From: CAZOOK01 sp964581385
GTDB lineage: Bacteria; Pseudomonadota; Gammaproteobacteria; Nevskiales; Nevskiaceae
Assembly (NCBI GenBank): GCA_964581385.1
Contig: CAZOOK010000072.1
Coordinates: forward strand, 1-13,207
DNA: 13,207 nt
Direction of reading: 5' to 3'
A model generated the notes under the pieces. That model was given only the letters and a program-made list of their open reading frames with translations, was not told the origin of the DNA and did not search any database. Of the stretch, positions 1 through 6,171 are shown piece by piece (within the stretch, counting starts at the first letter, position 1; every line of letters starts with the position of its first letter). The translations under genes were made by a program, and so were the position numbers.

Positions 1-55
1 GGGCGATGGCGGAGGCGAGGATGGCGTCAGTGGAGGTGAGGTGGCCGTGGATCAT
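1..55 (-). CDS. Start of an unidentified gene, cut by the left edge
   Basis: An open frame begins with ATG at 55-53 and runs off the window after 18 codons (MIHGHLTSTDAILASAIA). Its ATG overlaps the TGA of the preceding leftward gene in an ATGA arrangement, the same junction used by other genes in this block, which is the main reason for calling it. Too little is visible to assign a family. Confidence 0.5.
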   Translation of the reverse strand, partial: MIHGHLTSTDAILASAIA

Positions 56-387
56 GGAGTGACCCCGCGAGCTTTGGCGATGGCGAGACAGGCTTTGTGG
101 ATCGCGTTCTCGCAGAGCTTCACAGATTCGCCGTCTTCCTGGTCCAGATCGATGGCCGCGCTCCGAAGCTCTTCCAGCGCATCCAAAAGCTCAGGGGCGG
201 CAGCGAAAATATGGGCGTTCGCTTTCTCGACCAAGAGTCCGTTTACAGGGCATTCATCTTTTCCGAGATACTTTGATGCGCATACATCGCCAATTTTTGG
301 TGAGTACCTATCTGGGCTGGTTCCGACTTCCCAGTAGACTCCATTGTTCACCGCGAACCATGGCCCCGGCGTGAATTTCCCTTCCAT
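52..387 (-). CDS. Small phage protein of the FTPGPW / AAAPELL type, function unknown
   Basis: The protein is 111 aa. The N-terminus carries an FTPGPW motif (residues 5-10) and the middle carries NAHIFAAAPELLDALEEL. This combination recurs in many short phage and prophage proteins that have no assigned role. Start choice: the ATG at 387-385 is preceded by AGAGGGG and overlaps the upstream stop as TGATG. Further upstream the frame is open only as a shadow of the neighbouring genes. The C-terminal half (about 60-105) is predicted helical and includes the acidic stretch LDQEDGES. It lies in a leftward block of coupled genes, so it is probably co-transcribed with the membrane proteins. Recognition of the motif pair is from family knowledge; function is not known. 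Confidence 0.75.
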   Translation of the reverse strand: MEGKFTPGPWFAVNNGVYWEVGTSPDRYSPKIGDVCASKYLGKDECPVNGLLVEKANAHIFAAAPELLDALEELRSAAIDLDQEDGESVKLCENAIHKACLAIAKARGVTP

Positions 388-614
388 CACTTCCCCTCTT
401 TCTTTGCTTCCGGGCATCCGCGATGCTCCGGGATGTAATCGCAAATCCCACGGATCGGCGCGGGGTCGATCACCTGTTCGACGGTCACGCGGGCCACGGG
501 GTGGTAGTACCTCCACGCATCCCGGGCCATCCCACCCAGGAGAGCAAGGGCGGCGATGCCCACCAGGACGAGGATTCCGCCGAAGAGGCGGTCGGCGTGG
601 CGTGGGGGGATCAT
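387..614 (-). CDS. Small single-pass membrane protein, unknown function
   Basis: The protein is 75 aa. One clear hydrophobic segment lies at about residues 11-29 (FGGILVLVGIAALALLGGM), preceded by a basic N-terminus (PPRHADR), which suggests an N-in topology. A soluble tail of about 45 aa follows, containing two cysteines (CDYIPEHRGC) that could form a disulfide if the tail is periplasmic. The ATG at 614-612 overlaps the TGA of the coiled-coil gene (ATGA), and its own TGA overlaps the next gene's ATG (TGATG). In phages, small proteins of this shape include spanin-like, holin-like and exclusion proteins, but no family signature is visible and there is no lysis gene nearby. Confidence 0.65.
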   Translation of the reverse strand: MIPPRHADRLFGGILVLVGIAALALLGGMARDAWRYYHPVARVTVEQVIDPAPIRGICDYIPEHRGCPEAKKEGK

Positions 615-1258
615 GAGGGGAGGCCCAGGGCGACGGGACGGGCGTGATCGAAGCAACAGCCGGTGATTGATTTGTCCCAAACTTCGTAATATCCTGGGGC
701 TCCGGGTTCGGGGCAAAACTTGTCGATTTTGCATGGGCCTTGGACTCCGATCTCTGGATGCTCGGGATTCCCCCACACATAGCACTCCACCCCCACCAGC
801 GCCGAGCCGGAATCCTGCTGTGGGCCAGCGGCAGCGAGCGTGTCCAGAATTTCCTGGTCCGAAATCTCCGCTGTAGTCGGAAGCTCTGTCGCGCTGAGGA
901 TGGCGCTCGAAACCATCAGGGTCCCGTCTTCCGCCGCGATGAGCACCGCGTCCAAGCGTCGGTTGGACTGGGATAGCTCGTCCCGCAGGCTCTGGAGGTC
1001 AGCCTCGTACCGCTCCTTCGCGCTGGTGGCCGCGTCCTCCAGCTCCGCGGTCCTGTTCTGCGCCGTTTCCAGGGCCGCCAGGAGCGTTTGGACGAGGACA
1101 ATGGAGTAGATGTCGGTAACCGTGACGACGCTGCGGTACTGGTGGTTCGTACCCTCCATCTGGGCATACTCCACAACTGTCTGGTAGTTGCCGCCCTCGT
1201 GGATGAGATTGGTGATTTTGACGGACTCGACGAGGATTTTCGGCGGAAGATATGACAT
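611..1258 (-). CDS. Coiled-coil protein with cysteine-containing C-terminus, unknown function
   Basis: The protein is 215 aa. Residues 1-55 look like a mixed alpha/beta start (MSYLPPKILVESVKITNLI). Residues about 55-105 form a strongly heptad-like acidic/basic helix (from LLAALETAQNRTAELEDAA to SLRDELSQSNRRLD). After a short linker the C-terminal 60 aa contain four cysteines (near 157, 170, 175 and 194-196, including a CC pair) and several Gly/Pro. The start is well supported: AGGAG lies 7-8 nt before the ATG at 1258-1256. It is separated by 72 bp from the SPFH lipoprotein gene upstream and is coupled by ATGA to the single-pass membrane protein gene downstream. I do not recognise the family. 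Confidence 0.7.
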   Translation of the reverse strand: MSYLPPKILVESVKITNLIHEGGNYQTVVEYAQMEGTNHQYRSVVTVTDIYSIVLVQTLLAALETAQNRTAELEDAATSAKERYEADLQSLRDELSQSNRRLDAVLIAAEDGTLMVSSAILSATELPTTAEISDQEILDTLAAAGPQQDSGSALVGVECYVWGNPEHPEIGVQGPCKIDKFCPEPGAPGYYEVWDKSITGCCFDHARPVALGLPS

Positions 1259-1291
1259 TTTCTGTCTCCTGGTGGTGGTACGATGGTGAAT

Positions 1292-1329
1292 CCCCTCCCC
1301 TCGGTACTTGATCCGGGGAGAGGGTGGGG
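1292..1329 (-). other. Imperfect GC-rich hairpin between two leftward genes
   Basis: In the 72-bp gap after the SPFH stop codon, CCCC/GGGG (1292-1295/1326-1329), CCC/GGG (1297-1299/1322-1324) and CGG/CCG (1302-1304/1313-1315) can stack into one interrupted hairpin. No T-run follows it on the leftward strand, so it is not a textbook intrinsic terminator. It could be a processing site or an mRNA-stabilising stem. The pairing is visible; the role is a guess. Confidence 0.25.
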
Positions 1330-1330
1330 G

Positions 1331-2152
1331 CTACTTGACGTTGATGAACGGAATCGCGCCGCCCGAGACGTTCGGGAGCTTGCCGTCCCATTTCTCGATT
1401 GCGGCCCATTGGATCAGTTCCGGCGTGAGCGTCTTCTGTTTCAGCGTATTGGCTTGGGCCTGCCCTTGCGCTTCGGCCACAACCTTCGCCGCTTCGGCCT
1501 GCGATACGGCAAGTTCGTTTTGCGCTTGGTTCGCCTTCTGGTTCGCGGTGATCTTGGCGTCGATGGCATCCTTGACGGTCTTCGGAAGGCGAAGTTCGCC
1601 GATCGTGAACAGGCGGAGGTTCTTCAGCCCGATCATCTTCACGTCGGCGGCTACCTGCGATTGCAGGGTGTCGAACATCTTTTGTTTCCCGGCGCCCAGA
1701 ATTCCGGCAATCGAGTCCTTCGCACCCAGCTTGTTCAGATCGTCACGGATGATGTTGCGCAAAAACCCTTCGGTGATCTCGTCCGGGCCCTTGCGGAACT
1801 TCTGGTAGAGGTCGGCCACATGGTCAGGGTCGATCTGGTAGGATACGCCCATGTCCATGTTCACCGACAGCCCTTCCGAGGTCTGAAAGGTGAACGATTC
1901 GTCCACCGGCTTTCCTTCGGTGGTGGCAGCGGTGAATTGGTAGGTCTGCTGGTACGTCGGGAACAAGACGAGATCTTCGTTCATGCCGATCCAGTAGCGA
2001 CCGACTCCGACGACCTCGTGGTCCACGCCCTTCGATCCGCCCAGCAGGTAGATCTTGATGCCCACGTTCCCAGCGGGAACTTTTTCGTAGCAGCCAGTCA
2101 GCACGGGAACGGCCAGCAAGGCCAAGAACAATCCCAAGATTCGACTCTTCAT
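1331..2152 (-). CDS. SPFH/band-7 (prohibitin-like) lipoprotein
   Basis: The protein is 273 aa. It begins with a basic residue, a hydrophobic stretch and a lipobox ending LTGC, giving lipidation at Cys21. Residues about 24-190 match the SPFH/band-7 layout: VPAGNVGIKIYLLG at the start, a central TSEGLSVNMDMGVSYQID strand pair (91-108), and FLRNIIRDDLNKL followed by a helix (130-170). From about 193 to 240 a long Ala/Gln/Glu-rich helix (AKITANQKANQAQNELAVSQ, then AEAAKVVAEAQGQAQAN) is typical of the oligomerising coiled coil of prohibitins, HflK/HflC and stomatins. Start choice: the ATG at 2152-2150 has AGGAG 7 nt upstream and overlaps the TGA of the small membrane protein gene (ATGA). Known SPFH proteins form membrane-associated rings, and in bacteria HflKC modulates FtsH. 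A phage copy might alter host membrane proteolysis, but that is inference. Confidence 0.85.
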   Translation of the reverse strand: MKSRILGLFLALLAVPVLTGCYEKVPAGNVGIKIYLLGGSKGVDHEVVGVGRYWIGMNEDLVLFPTYQQTYQFTAATTEGKPVDESFTFQTSEGLSVNMDMGVSYQIDPDHVADLYQKFRKGPDEITEGFLRNIIRDDLNKLGAKDSIAGILGAGKQKMFDTLQSQVAADVKMIGLKNLRLFTIGELRLPKTVKDAIDAKITANQKANQAQNELAVSQAEAAKVVAEAQGQAQANTLKQKTLTPELIQWAAIEKWDGKLPNVSGGAIPFINVK

Positions 2153-2370
2153 TTCGATTCTCCTTCGATGGTGCGCGGTTTGAAAAAGGCGGTCAGCTTC
2201 TGCGCGAGGATGCTGATGCCAATGAGGACAAGGATGACGGTCGCAACCGACCACCCGATGACGAGTTCGGTGTGGATGGAGCTGATGCACCATGGGCCGA
2301 CGAAACCGAGCCAAGCGACCAGGAATCCGGCCAGCGTGGCGACGGCGAGCAATTTGAGGAAAAGACGCAT
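2149..2370 (-). CDS. Small two-helix membrane protein, partner candidate of the SPFH lipoprotein
   Basis: The protein is 73 aa and mostly hydrophobic. There are two predicted membrane segments, about residues 5-27 (FLKLLAVATLAGFLVAWLGF) and 36-56 (LVIGWSVATVILVLIGISIL), followed by a short basic tail (KPRTIEGESK). AGAAGGAG lies 5 nt before the ATG at 2370-2368. The stop overlaps the start of the SPFH gene, so the two are almost certainly translated together. That coupling is the only evidence of a joint function. No domain is recognised. Confidence 0.75.
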   Translation of the reverse strand: MRLFLKLLAVATLAGFLVAWLGFVGPWCISSIHTELVIGWSVATVILVLIGISILAQKLTAFFKPRTIEGESK

Positions 2371-2418
2371 TTCATCTCCTTCTCCCGGATCCGCCGGGCG
2401 CGGTGTGGTGCAAGTGGT

Positions 2419-2498
2419 GCCCGGCCCGTGGTCTCCCGCATGTCTGGAGAGACGTGCCCATGCGGGCCGGGCCGGGGGTTGCCCTCCGTGGGGAGGGC
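2419..2498. other. Cluster of competing GC-rich hairpins in the 135-bp gap
   Basis: Three inverted repeats fill the gap between two leftward genes. One is GCCCGGCCCG with CGGGCCGGGC (2419-2428/2463-2472, 10 bp perfect). The second is CCCGCATG with CATGCGGG (2435-2442/2459-2466, 8 bp perfect). The third is GCCCTCC with GGAGGGC (2481-2487/2492-2498, 7 bp perfect, 4-nt loop). The first two share 2463-2466, so the full stems cannot form together. The third sits just after the stop of the 60-aa gene on the leftward strand. None is followed by a T-run. They may act as a weak terminator or attenuator between the first leftward gene and the membrane block. Confidence 0.35.
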
Positions 2499-2505
2499 GG
2501 AGGGG

Positions 2506-2688
2506 TTAGATCGCCGGGGTGTAGCTCTCGGTCCAGAGGTGGACGACGGCGGTCCATCCATGTCCAGCGAGGCGGGCGATCTTGTTTGCCGCCCTGCGAG
2601 CGCCGCGCTCCGTACCGACGTATGCAGTCGATCCCTCAGTGCCAAATGCGTCGTTGCGTGCGGCGATGATGTATGTGTGCTTGCTCAT
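2506..2688 (-). CDS. First gene of the leftward block; 60-aa unknown
   Basis: The protein is 60 aa: MSKHTYIIAARNDAFG at the N-terminus, a basic Ala/Arg-rich centre (GARRAANKIARLAG), and a C-terminus with three aromatic residues ending LWTESYTPAI. AGGAG lies 8 nt before the ATG at 2688-2686, which is why this start is chosen over the upstream in-frame ATG that would lie in the AT-rich control region. It is the first gene after the divergent promoters and so likely the earliest expressed leftward product. The family is not recognised; its size and position fit a host-takeover or regulatory peptide, but nothing in the sequence proves it. Confidence 0.65.
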   Translation of the reverse strand: MSKHTYIIAARNDAFGTEGSTAYVGTERGARRAANKIARLAGHGWTAVVHLWTESYTPAI

Positions 2689-2747
2689 GATGTCTCTCCT
2701 GTTTCGTCCTCGACCAGAGGGCCGGGGTTGTTCGCCCCGACTCCTAT

Positions 2748-2776
2748 AACATACCCTCGAAAAAAGCGGAAAGCAA
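2748..2776 (-). promoter_or_regulatory. Candidate sigma70 promoter for the leftward block
   Basis: Read leftward, TTGCTT (2776-2771) is separated by exactly 17 bp from TATGTT (2753-2748). A/T tracts lie just upstream, where an UP element would be. The transcript would start near 2741 and carry a CGGGG/CCCCG inverted repeat (2723-2727/2735-2739) at its 5' end, then the AGGAG of the 60-aa gene. The match to consensus is fair, not strong. Confidence 0.45.
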
Positions 2777-2811
2777 ACATTTTTTTCACTTTTTTGCGAG
2801 TCCCAAAAAAA
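2760..2811. promoter_or_regulatory. A/T-tract cluster in the divergent control region
   Basis: Four homopolymer runs lie in 52 bp: A6 at 2760-2765, T7 at 2780-2786, T6 at 2790-2795 and A7 at 2805-2811. Within a GC-rich window this stands out. Such tracts bend DNA, act as UP elements and attract nucleoid proteins. Spacing is only partly helical (about 21, 10 and 15 bp between centres). The tracts are visible; the regulatory role is inferred from position between divergent genes. Confidence 0.5.
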
Positions 2812-2822
2812 GATCAAAATAG

Positions 2823-2851
2823 TTGCATTTCTGTCGCCACCACGTTAGATT
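2823..2851 (+). promoter_or_regulatory. Candidate promoter for the rightward early block
   Basis: TTGCAT (2823-2828) and TAGATT (2846-2851) are 17 bp apart, ahead of the AGGAGGA Shine-Dalgarno at 2872-2878 and the ATG at 2885. The -35 match is weak beyond TTG. An alternative using TTGCGA (2794) has poorer spacing. Some promoter must exist here because the rightward block starts at 2885; the exact one is uncertain. Confidence 0.3.
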
Positions 2852-2884
2852 GATTGGAGGGCCAGAAGCCCAGGAGGATCCATC

Positions 2885-3163
2885 ATGGCGACGCATCGTG
2901 ACAACCCGCCCCAGGCCAAACCCTGGAGCAAAAAAGCGACCGACTGGAAGGACCGCAAGCGCCCGGCGCTCGCGAAATACCTGCTCATTGGGGAGAGCTA
3001 CCTCTCCAGCCTGATCCATGGCCACAGGCGAACCCCGACGGGTCGGATCGACGGAATCCTGTCGGTCGCCGCTCACGATGGCTACGAGCTCACCCCCGCC
3101 GACCTCGGGCGCCCCGACCTCGGGCGCCCCGACCTCCAGAACAAGCAGAAAGCCAAATCATGA
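2885..3163 (+). CDS. Cro/Xre-like helix-turn-helix regulator candidate
   Basis: The protein is 92 aa. Residues about 28-50 (ALAKYLLIGESYLSSLIHG then HRR) fit the Cro/C1 helix-turn-helix pattern, with a stabilising helix, a turn at IGES and a recognition helix YLSSLIHG followed by basic residues. Residues 54-75 (RIDGILSVAAHDGYELTPADL) continue the usual fold, in which 'x-T-P-x-D-L' often closes the domain. The N-terminus is basic and low-complexity. The tail contains a duplicated GRPDL caused by a 15-bp tandem repeat. The start is supported by AGGAGGA 6 nt before the ATG. As the first rightward gene facing a divergent control region it sits where Cro-like or early regulators sit. The match is by eye; a weak HTH hit remains possible. 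Confidence 0.6.
   Translation: MATHRDNPPQAKPWSKKATDWKDRKRPALAKYLLIGESYLSSLIHGHRRTPTGRIDGILSVAAHDGYELTPADLGRPDLGRPDLQNKQKAKS
3101..3136 (+). repeat. 15-bp tandem repeat inside the HTH gene
   Basis: GACCTCGGGCGCCCC occurs twice without a gap (3101-3115 and 3116-3130) and a third partial GACCTC follows. Each unit contains the self-complementary core GGGCGCCC. The repeat is in frame, so it duplicates GRPDL in the protein tail. Confidence 0.9.
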
Positions 3164-3393
3164 GCATCAGACCTTACCTCCTCTCCCCCAAAGCCGAGGG
3201 CTTGCCCCCGCGCATCGTCCAGGCCAGCACGCGAGCTCAGGCGCTCGCCATCGCGTCGGCCACCACCTGGGACGCCTCTCCCATCGACGCGCCCACGGTC
3301 CGCGCTCTGGGCTACCAGGGTATCCATGTCGAGCCGGTCGAGCGGGCGCCGGACCTGCTGGACGAGGCGGGCGCTGAAGGGGGCGAGGGATGA
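3160..3393 (+). CDS. Small unknown protein in the early block
   Basis: The protein is 77 aa with an acidic C-terminus (RAPDLLDEAGAEGGEG). Residues 23-31 (STRAQALAI) resemble a short helix. The rest (IRPYLLSPKAEGLPPRIVQA and YQGIHVEPVE) suggests a small beta/alpha fold. Its ATG overlaps the stop of the HTH gene (ATGA) and its TGA overlaps the next start the same way. Many phages carry small proteins of this sort next to recombination genes. No family is recognised. Confidence 0.65.
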   Translation: MSIRPYLLSPKAEGLPPRIVQASTRAQALAIASATTWDASPIDAPTVRALGYQGIHVEPVERAPDLLDEAGAEGGEG

Positions 3394-4343
3394 ACGACCA
3401 GCTACCCACCACAACAGAATCGACCGCGCTCGCCGTTGTCGAAACCTCCTCCTCCGTCCTTGCCGTCCAAGCGAAGGCACTGGTGGAGGCCCGGTACACG
3501 GTCGCCTTTGCCCGGCCCCGTGACCTGGACCAAGTGCGCGAACGGCTCATCAAGGACGCCAAGCGCCCCGGCTTCGCGGATGTGGCGATCTACCGAAAGC
3601 CCATCGGGAAGGACGAATCCAAGTGGCCCACCGGCCCGTCGATCCGCTTGGCCGAAGCCGCCGTGCGTGCGATGGGGAATTGCATCGTGGAGGCGATCAC
3701 CGTGTTTGACGACGCCGACCGGCGCATCATCCGCGTATCTGCCACCGACCTGGAGTCCAACACGACATGGCCTGCCGACGTGACGGTCGCGAAGACGGTC
3801 GAGCGGTCGTTCCTCAAGGACGGCGAGAAGGCGCTTTCGACGCGGACAAATTCCTACGGGAAGCCAGTCCACACGGTTCGCGCATCCGACGACGACATCC
3901 TCAACAAGGTCAACGCGCTGGTGTCCAAGGCGTATCGGACGCTCTCCCTCCGCTTGGTCCCTGGAGACATCCTGGACGAGGTGATGGAGGAGTGCTGGAC
4001 GACGCGAGCCAATCGGGACGCCCAGGATCCAGAGCGGGCGAAGAAGCAGATCTTCGACGCCTTCGGTCGGCAGGGCGTGTCGGTCGAACAGCTCAAGGTC
4101 TTCCTGGGTCACGACGCCAAGCTCCTGACGGCGAAAGAACAGCAGACCTTGCGCGACCTGTTCAACGCCCTCAAGGAAGGTGAGACGACATGGCGCGAGG
4201 TGATGGACTCCAAGGGCAAGGGGCCGAACGGGGAGCCGCCCGCGCCGCCCGCCGAGACACCCGAACAGAAGAAGGCTCGCGAGCTGGCCGCTGGCCGCAC
4301 GAAGGCCGCGCCCGTCGCTGGCCTGGAAGGGATGGCGCCATGA
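3390..4343 (+). CDS. Phage recombination protein, probable single-strand annealing protein
   Basis: The protein is 317 aa. I see a conserved phage pattern: IYRKPIGKDE (68-77), then TGPSIRLAEAAVRAMGN (81-97), then a strand-rich region ending SATDLESNT (117-125), then VNALVSKAYRTLSLRLVPGD (174-193). Residues 228-271 (VSVEQLKVFLG, then LTAKEQQTLRDLFNALKEGE) resemble the short C-terminal helical module found on several phage annealing proteins of the RecT, ERF and Rad52-like groups. The last 45 aa are Pro/Ala/Lys-rich and probably disordered. It is coupled by ATGA to a DEDDh exonuclease and then a RecE-like exonuclease, the classical company of annealing proteins. The annealing role is inferred from context and motif memory; the exact superfamily is not certain. 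Confidence 0.6.
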   Translation: MNDQLPTTTESTALAVVETSSSVLAVQAKALVEARYTVAFARPRDLDQVRERLIKDAKRPGFADVAIYRKPIGKDESKWPTGPSIRLAEAAVRAMGNCIVEAITVFDDADRRIIRVSATDLESNTTWPADVTVAKTVERSFLKDGEKALSTRTNSYGKPVHTVRASDDDILNKVNALVSKAYRTLSLRLVPGDILDEVMEECWTTRANRDAQDPERAKKQIFDAFGRQGVSVEQLKVFLGHDAKLLTAKEQQTLRDLFNALKEGETTWREVMDSKGKGPNGEPPAPPAETPEQKKARELAAGRTKAAPVAGLEGMAP

Positions 4344-4918
4344 AGATCTGTTTCATCGACACCGAGACGACAGGACTTGACGCCAAGCGGCACGGGATCA
4401 TCCAGATCGCGGCCATCATGGAGATCGACGGCGTGGAGGCGGGAAGGTTCGAGACATTCGTTCGGCCTGCCTCGACTTGTGCTTGCGATGCGAAGGCTCT
4501 GGAGATCTCCGGCCACACGGTCGAGGAGATCCGAGGGTTCAAGCCGGAACCGGACGCCTTCCATGATTTCGTGGATTTCCTGGGAGCGCACGTCTCGAAG
4601 TTCGACAAGGCGGACAAAGCGATTTTCAGCGGGTACAACGCGCCCTTCGACAACGAGTTCGTCCGGCAACTGTTCGAGCGCAACGGCGACAAGTTCTTCG
4701 GGTCGTGGTTCTGGTCCGGCACGGTGGATGTGATGGGGCTCGCGCTCCTCAAGCTCGCCGACCAGCGGGCTGGAATGGAGAACTTCAAGCTCGGGACAGT
4801 TGCGAACCATGTTCTCGAATTTGATCGCGTCCAGGAATTGACCGAAGCGAATGGCCTGCACAACGCGATGACAGACATCGAGATCACGCGGGAGATTTTC
4901 CGAGCGGTGCGAGCATGA
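4340..4918 (+). CDS. DEDDh 3'-5' exonuclease, DnaQ-like
   Basis: The protein is 192 aa and close to the length of a single exonuclease domain. All DEDDh landmarks are present: ExoI IDTETTGLD (D7, E9), ExoII YNAPFDNEF (D104) and ExoIII HNAMTDIE (H174, D179). It should remove nucleotides from 3' ends with two metal ions, as DnaQ/epsilon, RNase T and ExoX-type enzymes do. Start choice: the ATG at 4340 overlaps the previous TGA (ATGA) and places the catalytic DTE at residue 7, as is usual. An in-frame upstream ATG would only add residues that shadow the previous gene. It is not fused to a polymerase and no polymerase is seen in the window, so a recombination or nucleotide-recycling role with the flanking genes is more likely than proofreading. 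Confidence 0.9.
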   Translation: MKICFIDTETTGLDAKRHGIIQIAAIMEIDGVEAGRFETFVRPASTCACDAKALEISGHTVEEIRGFKPEPDAFHDFVDFLGAHVSKFDKADKAIFSGYNAPFDNEFVRQLFERNGDKFFGSWFWSGTVDVMGLALLKLADQRAGMENFKLGTVANHVLEFDRVQELTEANGLHNAMTDIEITREIFRAVRA

Positions 4919-5724
4919 CCGCCGAACTCATCCGCGATCTTTCCTGGAAGGACTACGCCATCCCCGGCTTTCTGGGCTCATCCGCGCTGGACGACTGGGA
5001 TTCTATGTCCCGCGAGGCGTGGAGCGCGAAACACCTGGAGAGCGCCTACCAGGGGGGCGGGTCGGCGGCGATGGCGGGCGGGTCGGCTCTCGACCTCCTG
5101 CTGACCGCTGGCGAGGATGCGTTCGCGGAGAAGTTCGCAGTCAAGCCGGAAGGACTCGATGGACGCACGAAGGAAGGAAAGGCATGGGTGGAGGCGAACG
5201 GCGGAAAGCAGATTCTGTCCAGCGAACAGGAAAAGCAGATCCGCGTCACGCTCCCACGGGTTCGCGAGGCCATCGAAGCGGTGCGAGGTGACGAGGTCGC
5301 CGAGTTCCAAGTGACCCTGCGCGGAGAGATCGCGGGCCTCAAGGTCCAGACGCGGCCCGACATCCGGATCGGCTCGCACTTCCCGGACCTGAAGTACCTC
5401 AACGGCGGAAATTTCGCCAGCTTCGACCGCGACTTCATCCGCTCCCGGTACCGCTTCCAGGCGGGGCTTTTCTTCGGCCTCGCGCGGGAGGCGGGAATCC
5501 AAGAGCCTCGCGTGTCGTTCCTGCTGGCCGAGAGCGGGACCATGTTCCCAAGGGTTGAGGTGGTCGAGATTGACGAAACCTGTCTCCTCTGGTGCTGGAA
5601 GGTCACCGTCGAGCGGGTCGAGGAGATCGCCGCCGCCATCGCTTCCCCGCTGGGGTTGGTGGACGTGGTCAAGTTCCGTCGGCTCGATCTTCCGGCGTGG
5701 GCGGAGAAGCAAATGGAGTTTTGA
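4915..5724 (+). CDS. RecE-like PD-(D/E)XK exonuclease (DUF3799 type)
   Basis: The protein is 269 aa. N-terminal features include a YAIPGFLGSSALDDW opening and a GSALDLLL helix (56-63), where family members usually have a G-x-A-x-H/D-x-L motif. The nuclease core reads TRPDI (D149), then PDLKY (D158, K160), then a Q-x3-F motif in YRFQAGLFF (Q182), which is the order seen in RecE/lambda-exonuclease-like and YqaJ-like nucleases. These enzymes resect double-stranded DNA 5'-3' to give 3' single strands for an annealing protein. It is ATGA-coupled to the DEDDh exonuclease and lies downstream of the annealing-protein candidate. Unusual point: the motif is DLKYLNGG instead of the common DLKTT/DLKTC. 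The stop is followed by a structured 204-bp spacer, so this gene ends the first rightward block. Confidence 0.8.
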   Translation: MTAELIRDLSWKDYAIPGFLGSSALDDWDSMSREAWSAKHLESAYQGGGSAAMAGGSALDLLLTAGEDAFAEKFAVKPEGLDGRTKEGKAWVEANGGKQILSSEQEKQIRVTLPRVREAIEAVRGDEVAEFQVTLRGEIAGLKVQTRPDIRIGSHFPDLKYLNGGNFASFDRDFIRSRYRFQAGLFFGLAREAGIQEPRVSFLLAESGTMFPRVEVVEIDETCLLWCWKVTVERVEEIAAAIASPLGLVDVVKFRRLDLPAWAEKQMEF

Positions 5725-5730
5725 CCTCGA

Positions 5731-5916
5731 CGCGCAGGTTTCTTCGTACATCCCTGCGCGAAGGGTGCCCCGGCCCGGTATTCTTCCGGTGCCGGGGCGG
5801 GATCTGACGGCACCACTCCCATTGCTTTGTGGGGGAGTGAGCCATCCCGACGCGGTACAGTTCCGTGCTCGGGAGAATTGCACGCTCGCGAGAGCACCGC
5901 GCCTGCCGGTTGCAGG
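5731..5916 (+). ncRNA. Row of hairpins in a 204-bp spacer: structured leader or small RNA candidate
   Basis: The spacer 5725-5928 contains no convincing ORF but many stems. A: CGCGCAGG/CCTGCGCG (5731-5738/5753-5760, 8 bp perfect). B: GCCCCGGC/GCCGGGGC with inner CCGG/CCGG (5767-5778/5786-5798, 12 bp with one bulge). C: CACTCCC/GGGAGTG (5814-5820/5833-5839). D: CCCGACGCGG with CCGTG-C-TCGGG (5846-5855/5863-5873, one bulge, one G-U pair). E: GCTC-GCGA-GAGC with a GNRA loop (5884-5895). F: CCTGC/GCAGG (5902-5906/5912-5916), directly followed by the GGAGG at 5917-5921 of the next gene. GGCACC at 5809-5814 can alternatively pair with GGTGCC at 5764-5769 or 5788-5793. Stem B could be a terminator stem but lacks a T-run. 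The pairings are seen; an RNA function is inferred. Confidence 0.4.
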
Positions 5917-5928
5917 GGAGGTAGAGAG

Positions 5929-6105
5929 ATGGTCTACTTGATCGCAAGGATTCAGCAAGAGGGGAAAATCCTTCACGTCGAGGTCGACAATCTGAAGCGT
6001 GAAGATGCGAGCGCGACGGAAATTGCTTATGCAGAAATGGTCGAAGCTGGGATGAAGTGCGCTTTCGAAGCGATCCCAGGGAACAAGACGACCACAATCA
6101 AGTAG
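5929..6105 (+). CDS. 58-aa unknown protein following the structured spacer
   Basis: The product is MVYLIARIQQEGKILHVEVD at its start, then a helical acidic stretch and AFEAIPGNKTTTIK at its end. GGGGAGG lies 7 nt before the ATG at 5929, which is why this start is preferred over an upstream in-frame ATG inside the hairpin region. The protein looks like a small beta-beta-alpha-beta fold. It is one of few rightward genes here not joined by start/stop overlap to a neighbour; 66 bp separate it from the zinc-protein gene. Family not recognised. Confidence 0.6.
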   Translation: MVYLIARIQQEGKILHVEVDNLKREDASATEIAYAEMVEAGMKCAFEAIPGNKTTTIK

Positions 6106-6171
6106 CGCCACGCGCCACCCAGAAAGCGGGGCCTCTTCGATGGGGACGGCGCGGATTCCCGAAGGGGAGAA

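Noticed and set aside
1283..2509. A 408-codon plus-strand frame
   Set aside because: It lies opposite the SPFH lipoprotein and the small membrane gene, which have signal, domain and Shine-Dalgarno support.
5721..5752. Promoter with TTGACC at the end of the RecE-like gene
   Set aside because: No acceptable -10 sequence lies 16-18 bp downstream; the nearest TACATC is 20 bp away.
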